The position numbers and the translations under genes were made by a program. Shown here one piece after another: positions 1 to 10,989 of a DNA stretch of 64,000 bases; the first letter of the stretch is position 1; the number at the start of each line of letters is the position of its first letter. The stretch lies in the NCBI GenBank assembly GCA_002205965.3, contig NADL03000108.1:124001-188000 (forward strand), given 5' to 3'. The stretch is from Kappaphycus alvarezii (taxonomy: Eukaryota > Rhodophyta > Florideophyceae > Gigartinales > Solieriaceae). The notes beneath the pieces are model-generated. The model saw nothing but the letters and a program-made list of their open reading frames with translations, had not been told where the DNA came from and searched no databases.

Positions 1-86
1 CCCGGTCCTAGTCAACTCAGAGGTCCTCAAACATAAAAAACTTCATCGCACAAAGCTGGGCATATAGAAAATTGGTAGCAACGGAG

Positions 87-290
87 GAATGGATTCTTTT
101 GGCGTTAACTTCGTCAATACCCTTGCGCCCTCTAACAGAACAGTACGTAATTTACATCTATTAACCTCCTTCAATCCAGCAATATCCGCCAAGCGTGAAA
201 GGTAGTAACCCCTGCTCGCGACTTCTGCTAGCGGAAGGTTTTTTTTATCCCAATATCCACCCTCGGAGGCTGGCACCCAGACACGTATGA
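87..290 (+). pseudogene. RLE non-LTR retrotransposon (family A), C-terminal fragment
   Basis: Translation of the plus strand gives a short decayed stretch with GVNFVNTLAPSNRTVRN followed by PLLATSASGRF. This matches the endonuclease region of the better copies in this window (VTFVNPLAPSHARGRAF at about 47.4 kb; ITFVNTL at 31.6 kb). In intact copies the D of DVTF/DITF is one of the acidic residues expected of the PD-(D/E)xK restriction-like endonuclease; here it is replaced by G. The frame is broken near 205 and homology ends near 290. It is a dead fragment of the same family as the copy at 31560-31990, which it resembles closely in DNA. Confidence 0.6.
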
Positions 291-299
291 GTTGCGAAA

Positions 300-740
300 A
301 TTGGAAAATAGTTTACAAGTATTTGAAAAGTTTTAATTGGTTTTCCATATCGAAAACAGTATGGAAACATTTTTCATCAAAGGTCAAATTTTTTTATTTA
401 TTCTAAGTCACCCAAAACAATTTTGTCTAATTTTCACCGGTCCATTTTTATATTTTATTACACGTGAAGCAACTCTGACGTCTTTCATTTGTTTCCTATA
501 TTCTGCAGTCATAATTAGTGGAATTACATATATTGCCAGCAAATTATTATTTGGACTAGTTCTCACCTGGATAATCATTCTGTAATTATTATTGAGCATG
601 AATTTGGTCTACAATAATTATTATACTGCCGGATTCATCTTTGTAGATTTCTACCCTGATCTGCTGTATAAATAGTTTTAGGCCTTTAGATAATTTTTGC
701 AAGCCTCGGGTCATCAGTACCTTATCTCAAGAGAGAGGGA
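300..740 (+). repeat. Degenerate Copia-type LTR relative
   Basis: The AT-rich stretch keeps the order of landmarks seen in the Copia LTRs at 15731-16286 and 20679-21226: an AAATTATTATxTGGA block, an ACCTGG block, a run of ATTATTATTG, then a TATAAATAG-like element (about 665-675) where the intact LTR has TATAAGTAG. Similarity is too low to draw exact ends. It lies just upstream of a Copia RNase H remnant. I infer a diverged sister family of the intact Copia. Confidence 0.4.
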
Positions 741-769
741 GATATCGAGGTTTTTAAAGACGTCCGAAT

Positions 770-1510
770 CCGGTGAATGCACAGATTTCATTGGCGTGCA
801 GGTAAACCAACCTCCGAACGGTTCTTTATTATCAAAACAAACGTAAAACTGAAGGATTATTCAGGACGAAGTGTTGAAGGAAGCAAATGCTTCACTTACC
901 CCGCCTTGTCTATAGCACCATACACAAAAAGAACGGAGGATGATGATCGGCGCGGAGACAAAAATATTAAGAACATACTGTATAGGAGAATTCTAGTCCT
1001 GCTACATTTCCTGACAAACAGGATCTGATTGGAAACTGCCACATCTATGTCAATACTTGGCAAGTTTCAGTCAGCACCGGAAGTCAAGCATTGGAAAATG
1101 ACCAAGCGTGTAGCCCGCTACCTAGTCGGTACTGATTACATTGGTATATTTCCGAAAGGTAATAGTAGGTTTCAGTTAAATGCTTGGAGTGTTTCAAACT
1201 GGACCCGTGATCATTCTTATCGAAGTTCCCAATTGGATTATTCTCTGTCCGTCAACGGTGCTCCAGTCGTATGTAGTTCTAGATTGCAGTCTGCAACAAC
1301 TCTGTATACGCCCGAAGTCAAGTTTTATGCCCTAAAACCTTTAGTGTGTGAATTTTCGTGGTACCGGTAGGTTCTCAAGGAAACTATCTGTCCGCAACGG
1401 AGAGCTACTGTAGTTTTCCAGAACAATATCGGAGCTACTCGATGGACGGAGGATGTTCAGGGACTCTGGAAAATAAAGAAAATCGGGATTCGCTATCACT
1501 ACGTGAAGAA
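770..1510 (+). pseudogene. Copia-type pol remnant (end of RT and RNase H)
   Basis: In the plus frame from 1029 the translation has GKFQSAPEVKHWKMTKRVAR, then YLVGTDYIGIF, then a decayed RNase H stretch ending in VNGAPVVCSSRLQSATTLYT. This is the well-known end of Copia pol, where the chain runs from 'H W ... K R V . R Y L . G T' into 'W . . D . . . R S . S G Y' and 'S . . Q . . V . L S T . E A E'. The E-A-E box is replaced by PEVKFYAL. Upstream, 777-1028 holds a frameshifted piece of the RT C-terminal part. Integrase, gag and protease are missing. It is older than the Copia at 15.7-21.2 kb. Confidence 0.65.
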
Positions 1511-2229
1511 CTTAGTTAATCACCAAACGCGCTTACTTCCGTGAGTCCGGTTTGACCGGTCCTCGAAGGAGCGTGTCAGAGTGCCTCAGTGGTTAGCGAC
1601 TTGAATTAAAATTATCGAGAGAGGTAACTCGAAACCTCAATGGGACTGACATATGCGCTTGTTTTTTCTCTTTCATTTGACCGTGTATAAATTACATGGT
1701 GGCAACAAAACACCAGTGCGGAACTTGGATACGTATTTTTTTGTATTTCATTTTTCCCAGCGGTGCTCGTCTCCAGTGTTGATGTGATTTCTTTTTCAGT
1801 AGTAATTAATTCATACAGAGAAGGGGGCATGTAACGTAGCATGCCTTTACTTTTTCTCCAAGTAGTTGCCAAGCGAGTCAGTATTTAATTCGATTGGATA
1901 GGTCATTCTGTTCCACATGAAGTACCAAAGTGTTAAACTAAAGACTTTGCCATGGAACCCTTCCAAAATGTTTTCATTAAATTCCTCCAAGGGAGCGGAC
2001 CTATTCAAACTACAGTTAGTATGGCGGAATCGACGGATCTCAGCCAAGGTTTTAAGCCGTGTCTAGTGACGATCTCCTGCCCTTCTCCTACGAAGTCAGT
2101 GAGGAAGATAATATCCGGCCAGCTCTTCCCTCATACTCGATCTGGAATTTGTAACGACGAAGCTCCGCCCGGAAGTTCAAAATTTCAATGAGTCAATCTT
2201 TGGACTGATACTAATGACCAATAAAAAGC
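1511..2229. other. No gene recognised
   Basis: Short open frames occur on both strands, but none shows a known domain, repeat partner or codon bias. A tRNA-like A-box pattern near 1580 is treated under findings. Confidence 0.4.
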
Positions 2230-2690
2230 GCCATATAGGTACCTGGAGTCAATTATTGGAGCAGTAGAAGTACGGAAAGGGAGGTCTGAGGTGCCTACCG
2301 GTGTACTAGATGTATGCATAAAGTATCGTTGTACAGAACTGAAATAAGCCGGATCATTTAGTATTATTCATCGGTGTAAAAGCTCAGGAGTTGACTTATT
2401 GCACCAAGTACTACAGCACTCTAGCAACATGATTAACCCGCCTTCGGAAGAAGCACCGATCAATTCCATTGAACTTCACCAGCCACAGAACAGAGAGCTG
2501 TCTGCGTTTTGGCCTTGCTGCTGAAATATAATACGCTCACAGTGCCGCACCCAGAAAAATGCTCCCTGTGCAGAAACATAAACCACTTCCTGGAAACTGT
2601 GGCACAGCTTGTGGCCAACTTTTGGCTATTCTACTCCGGTAACTCTGAGAATGGGCTCCGTAAAGTTCAACAACGGGCAAAGCTCTAGGA
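2230..2690 (+). repeat. Dispersed repeat, copy 1 (partner at 33905-34395)
   Basis: The stretch from ATAAGCCGGATCATTT (near 2345) through the run AAACATAAACCACTTCC (near 2570) and GGGCTCCGTAAAGTTCA (near 2650) is matched in the same order and orientation at 34.02-34.39 kb. One frame is shared (AAPRKMLPVQKHKPLP here, AAPRKIPPVLQHKPLP there), which suggests that it once coded, but I do not recognise the product. The homology stops exactly where a Gypsy1-related LTR begins at 2695. Confidence 0.6.
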
Positions 2691-2694
2691 TTAC

Positions 2695-3075
2695 TGATGG
2701 GGATAAGTCGTCAAGACAAGAGACACTCAGAACCAATTACCTCAAGAAGGAGTAGTTGCAAGCAAAAAAAGTGCTACCTTTGAATAGTTGAAAGGTCTAA
2801 ACGAGAGTAAAAAAGGGGTCGGGTCTAACACTCATGCTCTGTGAGCAGCATAAGATGAATGGTTCCTCGGGGTCTCAAGTTGTCTCTCAACTTCGTAACT
2901 ACTCTGTACTTGACTTGAAGTTGTCGGCCAGCCTGCTTCACCTCGCTCTGAGAAAGCAGTTTTCTCAGCTTATGTAGACTTCTCTAGTAAACATACTAAG
3001 AATCATAAAATAACTTAAAGGTAATCGTGGGAACGAGAAAGATTAGTAAAAATATTTCGTCAAGGTAAATATTTA
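2695..3075 (+). repeat. Solo LTR related to Gypsy1 (copy 1)
   Basis: It begins TGATGGGGATAAGT and keeps the ordered landmarks of the Gypsy1 LTRs at 41323 and 46327: ACACTCAGAACCAATTACC, AAAAGTGCTACC, GTCTAACAC and TTGAAGTTGTC. It diverges from Gypsy1 after that point but stays similar to the copy at 4204-4632 (shared ACATACTAAGAA and GAACGAGAAAGA). It therefore represents a sister LTR subfamily. A central segment is deleted relative to the other copy. No internal coding part is attached. Confidence 0.7.
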
Positions 3076-3182
3076 GGTGCCATACCCATGCCGGCCACCC
3101 AGTGACCAGCTGTGGGAATTGACCTTTCAGAGTGACTGTTAGTATCACCCAGAACCTGGACGTGTGCTGACAGTTTTTAATG

Positions 3183-3350
3183 ACAGCATGTCCTAAAATA
3201 AAAATTCAACCCATGAATATGCCACACTCATCAAAATTAAAAATATCTCTCAAATTCAGATACTGTAAACATATATTGCACAGGAACTTACGATACTGTA
3301 TCCGAAATTGGCTCTGTAGATTTTTTCGGTGCAGCAAGTTAAGTGCACAT
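3183..3350 (+). repeat. Direct repeat R2, copy 1 (partner 5387-5550)
   Basis: About 165 bp beginning at GCATGTCCTAAAATA, with TGCCACACTCATC, AAATATCTC, ATACTGTATCCGAA and a TTTTTTCGGTG stretch. The same landmarks appear in the same order at 5387-5550. It encodes nothing recognisable. Both copies lie just upstream of LINE-like remnants, so the repeat may be a piece of that LINE or its 5' region. Confidence 0.6.
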
Positions 3351-3539
3351 CAAGTACTTTGGGACTTTCGTATAATTGGTACTGCAGCTGCCATTAACTC
3401 CCGACGAAACAAGGCACAACAATGCTTTAAACGCAACCCCTCTCCTAAGTCCCTATTCGAATACGAACACCTCCGCGACCTGGTCCCCTGCGAATTCCGA
3501 CTTATAAAACGCCCTATTCAACGCCAAACTCGCATATAA

Positions 3540-4203
3540 TTAAAAAGAACCACATTGATGTCCTCGCCTCCGCTATCGCTGCTGACCGACGCAAATACGC
3601 CCGGAAAAACGCAAAAGCCCTTCGCTGCGGCTGCCAGCTACCCCCGAAAGACTTCATCAGCTTCATGCAATCCGGCCGCGACCATAATCAATCAGCAATT
3701 TACATTGAAGCATTCAATCTGCCCCCAAATAACAAGAAAGCACACTGTATCTACATTAAAAGTGCCCCACGGAACAAAGCAGTTGGCCCAGACAGAGTCT
3801 ACGTTGAAATGCATAAGGGGAGTCTCGTTTTATCGGTCACCCTCCTTAACAAGTGGAAAGAAGCTATCGGACGAAAGCGACAGTGTTCCGAGCAATGTTC
3901 CACAGGGCTGCTTGTTCCGGTCTACAAATGAGAGGATGAAATTCGCTGTGAGACTTACAGACCACTACGTCTCCTTTCCCACATCAGAACAATTAATGAA
4001 ATCGGTCTCTCTTTAGTTGTGCTCCCGTAACTCCCCATACACTCTTCCAATAGGGTTTCCAACCCTCTGGCAGTCCCCTCCTCGCCCTGATCTCAGCCGA
4101 CTCCGCATTTTGCCAAAAACACAATTGGATCGCGGTGCTCGACCTTACCCAAGCCTACAACAAAGTGGACCTCAACATCCTCCTTCAAGATTGCCGCTGC
4201 CAT
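3540..4203 (+). pseudogene. Decayed LINE reverse transcriptase fragment
   Basis: Pieces in different plus frames read NKAVGPDRVYVEM (RT fingers, usually 'G.D.i..e.lK'), then CSTGLLVPVYK, TYRPLRLLSHI and, near 4135, AVLDLTQAYNKVD, which is RT motif A with the catalytic aspartate in 'LDLTQAY'. Frameshifts separate all blocks. The RT type differs from the RLE families of this window, whose motif A is SVDLKNAFN. The fragment is cut at 4204 by an LTR, and the YxDD region is not found. Calling it a LINE is safe at the level of motif A. Clade assignment is not possible. Confidence 0.6.
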
Positions 4204-4632
4204 TGATAGGGGCAAATCGTCGAAAGAAGAGATACTCAGAATCAACTACCCCAAGGAGGTCTTGCAAGCTACAAAAGTGCTACTGTGGCATAGTTGAACA
4301 GACAAAAAGGAGTAGATCCGGAAGACATTTGAGAGGTCTACAAGCCAGTATGGAAGGGGCAGGGTCTAACACTGATTCTCTGTGACCAGCGTAAGAAAAC
4401 TTTCTCTTGGGTCTGAAGTTGACTCTAAACTTCCTACTACTCGGGACTTGCTTTGAAGTTGTCTGCCAGCTTGCTTTACCTCCACAAGAGGAAGAAGTTT
4501 ACTAAGCTTTTATAAACTTTATGCCTATCCCCAAAGTCTCAATGAAACATACTAAGAACCATAACATGCATCAAATGGAATCATGTGAACGAGAAAGACT
4601 AACAGCAGATACTATCAGGATAAATATCTAGA
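4204..4632 (+). repeat. Solo LTR related to Gypsy1 (copy 2)
   Basis: It starts TGATAGGGGCAAATCG, matching the first bases of the Gypsy1 LTR (TGATAGGGATAAATCG), and continues with GAGATACTCAGAA, ACAAAAGTGCTAC, AGTATGGAAGGGGCAGGGT, GACCAGCGTAAGAAAA and GGGTCTGAAGTTGACTCT. The last 150 bp resemble the LTR at 2695-3075 instead of Gypsy1. It interrupts the decayed LINE fragment directly after its motif A. The right end is set by loss of similarity and is approximate. Confidence 0.75.
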
Positions 4633-5375
4633 TTCTTTCCTTAATATCTTAGTCCTCTATATCAGAACCAACCAGTTCCCCCAAAATATCCATTCCACCC
4701 TAGCAGTCCACACAAATATCCGCGAACGACTTAGAATTCTCCATTGCCTCCTACGAAGTATCTAGACCACTAAAGATGGCCTCACCCGCTTCCAGATACG
4801 GGACCATCTGTTCCATATTTTCCGGCACTTTCCCCACTATTACAGCACTTTCCATGTCTCTCTCTCCATCATCTTCCTCTTAACTTCTCTTTTCATCTTC
4901 GCCAAAAGCGTCAAAGATCATAATTACTCCTTCAGTCGGCCCTTTGTTCTCCATGGGAGCCCCCTCACCGTTGAACACTAGTAGCTCCCACGGGTCCACC
5001 CAGTCCTCCTCTTCATTCTCCTCTTCATTCTCTTCATCCTCCTTTTTCTCTTCTCCCTCCTCCTCCTCCCCCTCTGCCTGTTCTGCCTGCTCGAAGCAGC
5101 TACAGCGGATCCACTCCGGAACACGTTCCCGGTCCAACCTTCTACAGTAATCATCGTAGTCGGTGCGACCATTTGCCGTCAGGGCCAGAGCGTTGAGTGG
5201 ATGACGGTCTCGGGATGACTTGGTGATGGTGAGGAAAGGGCATGTTAAGGGCCGAAAAAGGGGTGAGCCGATGGGGTAGTTCATGGCGGGGGGCTGCCTC
5301 AACGGAGTAGATTTCGAGATTTAAATATTGCGACGTGTACGAAAAGTATGACGAACTTGGAAATGTTATGACATC
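4633..5375. repeat. Polypyrimidine low-complexity tract and flanks
   Basis: Between about 5000 and 5095 the plus strand is a long irregular CTC/CTT/TCC tract. On the minus strand it reads as acidic runs (mostly E, some D) inside an open frame of 140 codons at 4880-5302. The part outside the acidic run shows no known domain. I treat the frame as a by-product of the tract, though a short acidic host protein cannot be excluded. The flank 4670-4870 may continue the LINE remnant interrupted at 4204. Confidence 0.5.
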
Positions 5376-5386
5376 AATTAATGAGA

Positions 5387-5550
5387 CCATGTCTTAAAAT
5401 AGAAAATCAACCAATGAATTTGCCACACTCATCCAAATTGAAAATATCTCGCAGATTCAGAAACTGTTAAAATATCTTGCAAATTCCGATATTGTATCCG
5501 AATTCGGTCCTCTTCTATATTTTTTCCGTGTGCGAATTTTGGGCACATCA
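5387..5550 (+). repeat. Direct repeat R2, copy 2 (partner 3183-3350)
   Basis: CATGTCTTAAAATAGAAAAT, TGCCACACTCATCC, AAATATCTCGCAGATTCAG, ATTGTATCCGAA and a TTTTTTCCGTG stretch follow each other as in copy 1. Some internal bases differ, so the two copies are old. Confidence 0.6.
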
Positions 5551-5576
5551 GCCATATCCCCCTACCCTTCCCCGTC

Positions 5577-6860
5577 ATGATTTTTGTGTGCTTAGTGTCA
5601 TTTCTCGTCCGAACTAAAGGAGATGGTGCTGATACTGCAGCTGTACTCCTGCTTGGCGAAATTCGAGGATCTCCTCTGTCCACGACTCTCTCCTCTATAT
5701 CAATAACCTACGGATCATCCTCAACTCCATTCCCCGCCCTTCTGCACACCTCACCTCTCCCCCCCCTGCACCCTTGTCGCCAACGACGTTCTTCTCCAAT
5801 GTTCCTCCCTCCTTGTCCTGCAACAGCTCTTGCCCGGGTGCCAAATCTGGGCTTCTTCCCGAAATGTGGTACAAACACGACAGAAGTGTTCCTCCCCCAG
5901 CGCTCCCTGTGCCCAATCGAAATCTGCACACTCACTGGTCAGCCTCTCCCCGTGTCTCAATCAGCGGTCTACCTTGGCGAGACCATTCGCTGGGCGACAG
6001 CAGCCGTCACTGCCTCGACCTACCCCTTCCGCTTTGCTGCACTCTCCTCCGATTCCCGCCCTGCCCTCGTCAGCTACGTCCTAAAACATTCGTTCGAAGC
6101 AGGTCCTTACATGCTGCGTTCCTACTGGGTGATATTACGGCTCTCTCAATTGCTGATGAAAATGCACAACGGCAGTTATTTGCCACGATCCTCCGAAAAA
6201 TAGGCAAAATATACCAAACACGTCTTGCCTGCTTCCATTGCTTGTACGAAATTCTAGATCTACCAACAATATTGCCATATCACACCCATCGCCTCACCAC
6301 CAAGCACCGATAACTGAGCACCTCTCCTCACAACCTCCGTCGCCACCTAGCCGTTCGCTACCTCCAGCTACTCTCCACCATCGGGTCTGGTACCATTGTC
6401 CACCATGCCATGGACATCCATCTCGACCGGACCACCTGGATGACATACTTACGTCAATCCTGGAGCCCTGTTCCTTCCTCCTCCAACTCACTCCAGCCTA
6501 CTTTCCACCATCTTCCGCTCGTATCTACCATCGGCGATTTACTCACATTCTTATCCTTTCATTTGCTTCATGGCCACCGTATACAACTCCTTCGTTGGTC
6601 CCTGAACTGGTTCCCGTTCTACTACCATCGCTCCAGCACCCCACAAGGCGATCCCCATCCCCTACACAACGCTGTCAAATGGCCTCACTATTCAACGCTC
6701 TCCCGTCGAAAAATCCACCCCGTCCTCAGGGTACATATTACCAACTTACATGCGCTTAAACCGCAGCACAGTGGACTCGTCTCCAAAATCCTACGTCCTA
6801 CCCCACGACTCATATTTGTAACCCAATGTCAGCGGACGACAAACATCGCCACTACGATTT
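5577..6860 (+). pseudogene. Probable LINE remnant, frameshifted
   Basis: Three overlapping plus frames (5577-6203, 5774-6313, 6238-6862) are open for 150-208 codons, proline- and serine-rich, without a clean domain. Near 6630 a frame reads STPQGDPH, which resembles RT motif B ('G.PQG...SP'). A block near 6765-6815 (CAGTGGACTCGTCTCCAAAA) recurs at about 35596-35640, so the stretch belongs to a dispersed family. I infer an old LINE with frameshifts. No catalytic YxDD box is visible. Confidence 0.4.
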
Positions 6861-6862
6861 GA

Positions 6863-8849
6863 GAAGATCCTGGAAAGTTGTTTAAATCATTGGGAATCAG
6901 GTGTATTGGTATTACCCCAGAGACGTGCCGGTTGCAGTCAAAGGCATAGAATCAGGATTTATTGAGATTTTTTAGGAACTATATTAAAGGTCGAGTACAG
7001 GGGATATCTTCTTATGCACCAACAAGTCAAAACTTTCCTTCATATTCTCAACGGGGTAGCAGTCTGTGTATTCTGTGTGCGATAAGGTCATTTCGAAGTC
7101 GAGAAGTAGATATAACTCTGCTTCATGAGTTTTTTTTGTCCCGAATACATTACTTGTAGCCCAAGAAGGTACATATGGCTTTAGAACCCCTAAGTATATA
7201 ACCTGTAAAATATTCAGGCAACTTCACTATTTCACCGTACATCTCGATAGTTAGCGACGCTACTTTCCTGCTTGTAATCCATGTTTCGCCAACCGTAAAC
7301 ATACTTACGCTTGTTTCGGTCTATTTTAATGTGCATTTTTACGTTTGGCTTGGAGTTTTCGAGACCCCGTAGCCCTCTCTAGCAGGAACTTGATCCGGGC
7401 AAAGTCGCCCCAGATATACCTTCTTCTAGATGCAATCTTGAACTAGTTCCCTTGAGGTTGCAGTAGAAGCATGTTATATGTGAATAGATGTCTCCAGAGC
7501 CTGAAGTCAAAACGAATCCGTTCCTATGACTTCTTTTCTGCATGTATGAACTATATTCCTAGCCATGGGATGTTAAAAATGAAACATTCTCTAGAGTATG
7601 CTCATTCCAGCGTTTAAATCTCCTAAAACAAGTAAATATTTGTCTTGAAGGCGCACTGAAAGGTCAGATTTGAAGCATGTCACCTTGATTTTGTCTGGGA
7701 TAGTGATTTTAAAACTTAAAGAAGTAAATTGAAGTCGTTCACCGAAGGATGACGCAGACTTTTATCTATCTTGTCACTTTATTTCTAATAAATTATACTG
7801 CAACAAGCTAAGGTGGGCCAAATTAAAGAGTCTGGTTTCCAAGCGGTCTCGCCGCTCAAATCTTCTAGCGTTTACACGCAAGCAAGCCGAGTCATCAAAC
7901 AAACTGGCCGCAGTTACTTCGAATGCCATAGAACGTCTTGACTGATCACAATTTGGATACCATTTTTACTCAGTGAAAGGCCATCAACTATTCCATAAAT
8001 AGGAGCGAGGTGCTCGACTGGCTGTAAAAGGAAATATCTAGAATTCACTTCATTACGTCATTCTAACAATTCAAGAAGATATAACTCTCACTTTACCACA
8101 ATCAAGTCTTCATAAATTCAAATAGAAATGATTAGAAAGTATCCTGCTAAGAATCTCTCTCAACAGAACGTATAAGTCCTTTCTCCATTACTTGATTGGT
8201 AAATCACGTGATAGGCCAGTTCCATGGGGGCTTGGCAACAAATAATGGTTTATCTAGGACAATGAGGTAGCAGAAGTTTCTAAGAGTACTCTTTTATATC
8301 TTATGGGACACGTGAACATGAATTGTCATGAATTTTTCTTCATTTGAGTTTCTTTCATCATAAAGTTTGTTTAAAGATGTCTTTTACAGATTTTCCTGCG
8401 TTTCTCAATTATTTTTCCACTATGTATGGGTTTGTAAGCCTGTAAAGTTTCTCAGCAAGCAAAGATGCTTCCTACCTAGCCGCTTAAACGCCGTTTACTG
8501 TCTCATGGATATGTTTCATTCTTTTTGGCTGCATGACGACCTCCATTTGCAGTATCTTCCATAAAGAGTTCTCCACTTGGAACTATAATGGCGTTATCGT
8601 GAGAGTGTCAATCTTCTTTCGGCATTAAAATAAATTCCTGGTCATCCTCTGATACGCCACGGCTTGGGCTCGTTGCTATTCCTTGGCGAGCCTTTTTATA
8701 ATTTTGCGGCGAAACATACCCTCTTGATGGCAACTGTATGCCATTGTACTGACATTTATGGAAGCCTATTTTCCCCTTTCAGTCAAAATATCGCTTTTGC
8801 ATACCAAAAATTTTGTTTCGGGAGTCCACTCCAAATTTACGGCAATAAC
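6863..8849. other. No gene recognised
   Basis: Moderately AT-rich DNA with only short frames on both strands and no partner elsewhere in the window. This is the longest stretch here without an identified transposon. Confidence 0.4.
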
Positions 8850-8866
8850 ACACCCTTTTTTAATGT

Positions 8867-8946
8867 ATGATACGATATCTACGCTTTGGTACAAATTTAC
8901 TAGATACCAACCCACATATCCACCACAGTAAATTAACCCCCCATTT
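8867..8946 (+). mobile_element. 80-bp LINE stub (A2-type 3' end) with long TSD
   Basis: It contains ACGATATCTACGCTTTGGTA, ACAAATTTACT, GATACCAACCCACATATC and CCACAGTAAATTAACCCC. All of these recur, in reverse complement, at 47021-47096, just downstream of the stop codon of the A2 RLE retrotransposon. It is thus a copy of only the last ~75 bp of that element. The flanks carry an imperfect 17-18 bp duplication (8850-8866 ACACCCTTTTTTAATGT; 8947-8964 ACACACTTTTTTTAATGT), as expected for target-primed insertion. Confidence 0.75.
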
Positions 8947-8969
8947 ACACACTTTTTTTAATGTGGCTA

Positions 8970-9830
8970 CGAGAAATTGGATTCCGAAAAAGTGTGAACG
9001 GTGACTCACCAGACTCATAGAAAACAAATTTACTTAAAAAGCGTTTCCCTTGTTTGAGAAAGGAATACCATCCACAGATTCCAAGGAACGTCTTACCTTA
9101 ATTGCAACCTCACAGTAACTAGCTTGGGTAGTCAGCCTGATAAAATTGATTTTATGTTTCAAATTCACTTAGGATTTGCAAATCACAGACCAGTGAGATT
9201 TCAGCACAATCTTTTCACGTCTCTTCTTGATGATAAGGTCTTGGTGGTAAAATTTTACGAGTTATACAGTATGGAACGGAAGCATGCGTATGATATCCCG
9301 AAATTAATTACAAATGCAAGCGGCGGGCGGAAACCTGGCACGACCGCATTACTTGGAGATTGAGCGCAAAACGGACAACAAAGTCGAGGAGGTACTGTTG
9401 CGAGGAGTAACTGTGACGGGGAGCAGCGAAGGAAGCAATTTCACGGGCCCTTTATATACTGTGTTGTAGACAAAAGAGAGGCATTGAATGCACATAAGTG
9501 ACCTACTGGCAGTAGGCTACTGCACGTTCTACTCCACTTCAGCTGACAATCTACAAGCATATGCCTCGTACTAATTGAACCCTAGCAGTACAGTATGTTA
9601 TTCTACTTCTGAAATTTAATGGTCACTATTAGTGGGTTTACGCCCCCACGTTTCAGAAATAAATATGACTAAAATGGGGGTCAAAATTACAGCCTGTAGT
9701 TCAAATTCGAAACAATTGCAAATTCCTGCAATTGTCTTGTGACTAACATCCCTGAAATTCCAATAGTTACTGGAGAGCCATGAAAAATGTTTACGCGGGA
9801 ACACAACAGTGCCACAGATATTTAGCGGGG
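8970..9830. other. No gene recognised
   Basis: A 79-codon plus frame (9124-9363) has no recognisable domain. The rest has only short frames. A short block near 9115-9165 (TGATAAAATTGATTTTATGT) loosely resembles 61285-61300, but too weakly to call a repeat. Confidence 0.3.
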
Positions 9831-9954
9831 CGAAATGCACCACCCCGTGAACAGACCAACACATCTCCAGAGCCGCCCCCAAAACATCACCAACTCCCCT
9901 TCTTTCCCTTACCTTTCCCTTAAAACACCCGACTCTCACCACCTTCTACTCACC

Positions 9955-10860
9955 ATGTTCACCAACAGCATCGTTAAAGTTCACCCCCTATTTACCGGGT
10001 CAAAAACGCAACCCCAACAAGAACAAACCACGGAAGAAGCTAACCACCTAACACCGAACGAAGTCCACCAAGCAACAACCGAGCAACCTATATTAGGGGT
10101 TGAAGTAACTACTCTTCCACCCCCTCTCCCGAGAAGGAAAAGAAGGGATGTCACTTATGGGTTTCAGCTAAAGAAGATCTAATCATTGTTCGAGGGGTGG
10201 CCGCCGCCAAGGAATATATCGCCTCATACGGTAACGTCTCAAACTGCTTTGAGACCGTAGCGGAGAATGTCACGGCGAACCCAAACATATCGCAGAAAGT
10301 CTCCGCTACATACGCTCAGGACAGGTATAAGAGACTACAAACGTCCTCTGATAAGTCTGACCGACGCGATCAGCTTCACTCCGGGATTGGAGGGAAGGTT
10401 TGAGAATTTGAGGCTTTTAATAGTGCGAGAGGCTAGAGAAGATATGGACGCAAGGAAAGGTTCAGAGAAGAAGGCGGCTCGAGAAATTTAAGAGAAAAAG
10501 AAAAGAATTGGTAGGGATCTCATTAAGATGGCCACCAGTCGTTCCAGTTCCAATCGTTCAGGTGATGAAATCCCTGGACAAACAAGGGAAAGTGTTGTTT
10601 CTCAGCGTCCACGTAAGGTTCCTAGCGCGAGTAATGACTCTCTCGCCGTTGGCGAAATGGATAGGTTCACTTTGTACTTAAGGGAGTCGGATCTGGTTAG
10701 AGTTGAGATAGACAAAGACCGTTCCAATTTGGAGCAAGAAAACCTTGCCTTTGAGCTTTCTGAACGTGAAGAAAGATCGTGCTGAGCGCCGTCTTGAATT
10801 AGAATCGTCCCTGAAGATGGAAATCGAGAAATTCAAGCTTTTAATGGAGGTGCTTGCTCG
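9955..10860 (+). pseudogene. Myb/SANT-like protein remnant
   Basis: Plus-strand pieces in three frames follow each other: a basic stretch PLPRRKRRDV (near 10130), then VAAAKEYIASYGNV with QDRYKRLQ about 35 residues later (near 10320), then REAREDMDAR, then a polar, charged, probably coiled segment ending near 10780 at a stop. The pattern 'aa..yi...g.v...f..va..l...p.......QdRy..Lq' resembles the Myb/SANT-like DNA-binding domains found in transposon-derived proteins. At least two frameshifts and one stop (near 10490) break it. The family assignment rests on a pattern only. It might instead be the N-terminal part of the Gypsy2 gag that follows. Confidence 0.35.
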
Positions 10861-10989
10861 TAAGTGAAAGCGCTGATTTCTGCGGTGTTTTTGCTACTAG
10901 TACCATTACGATATTTCAGAACGGATTTTAGATTCCACTTGCTCCCCCCCTTACGGGAGGCCCCTGGGGAGCTACGGACAAAGTCAGCT

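Noticed and set aside
4880..5302. Acidic 140-residue protein on the minus strand
   Set aside because: Most of the frame is the translation of an irregular polypyrimidine tract, and the rest has no domain or partner. Kept only as low-complexity sequence.
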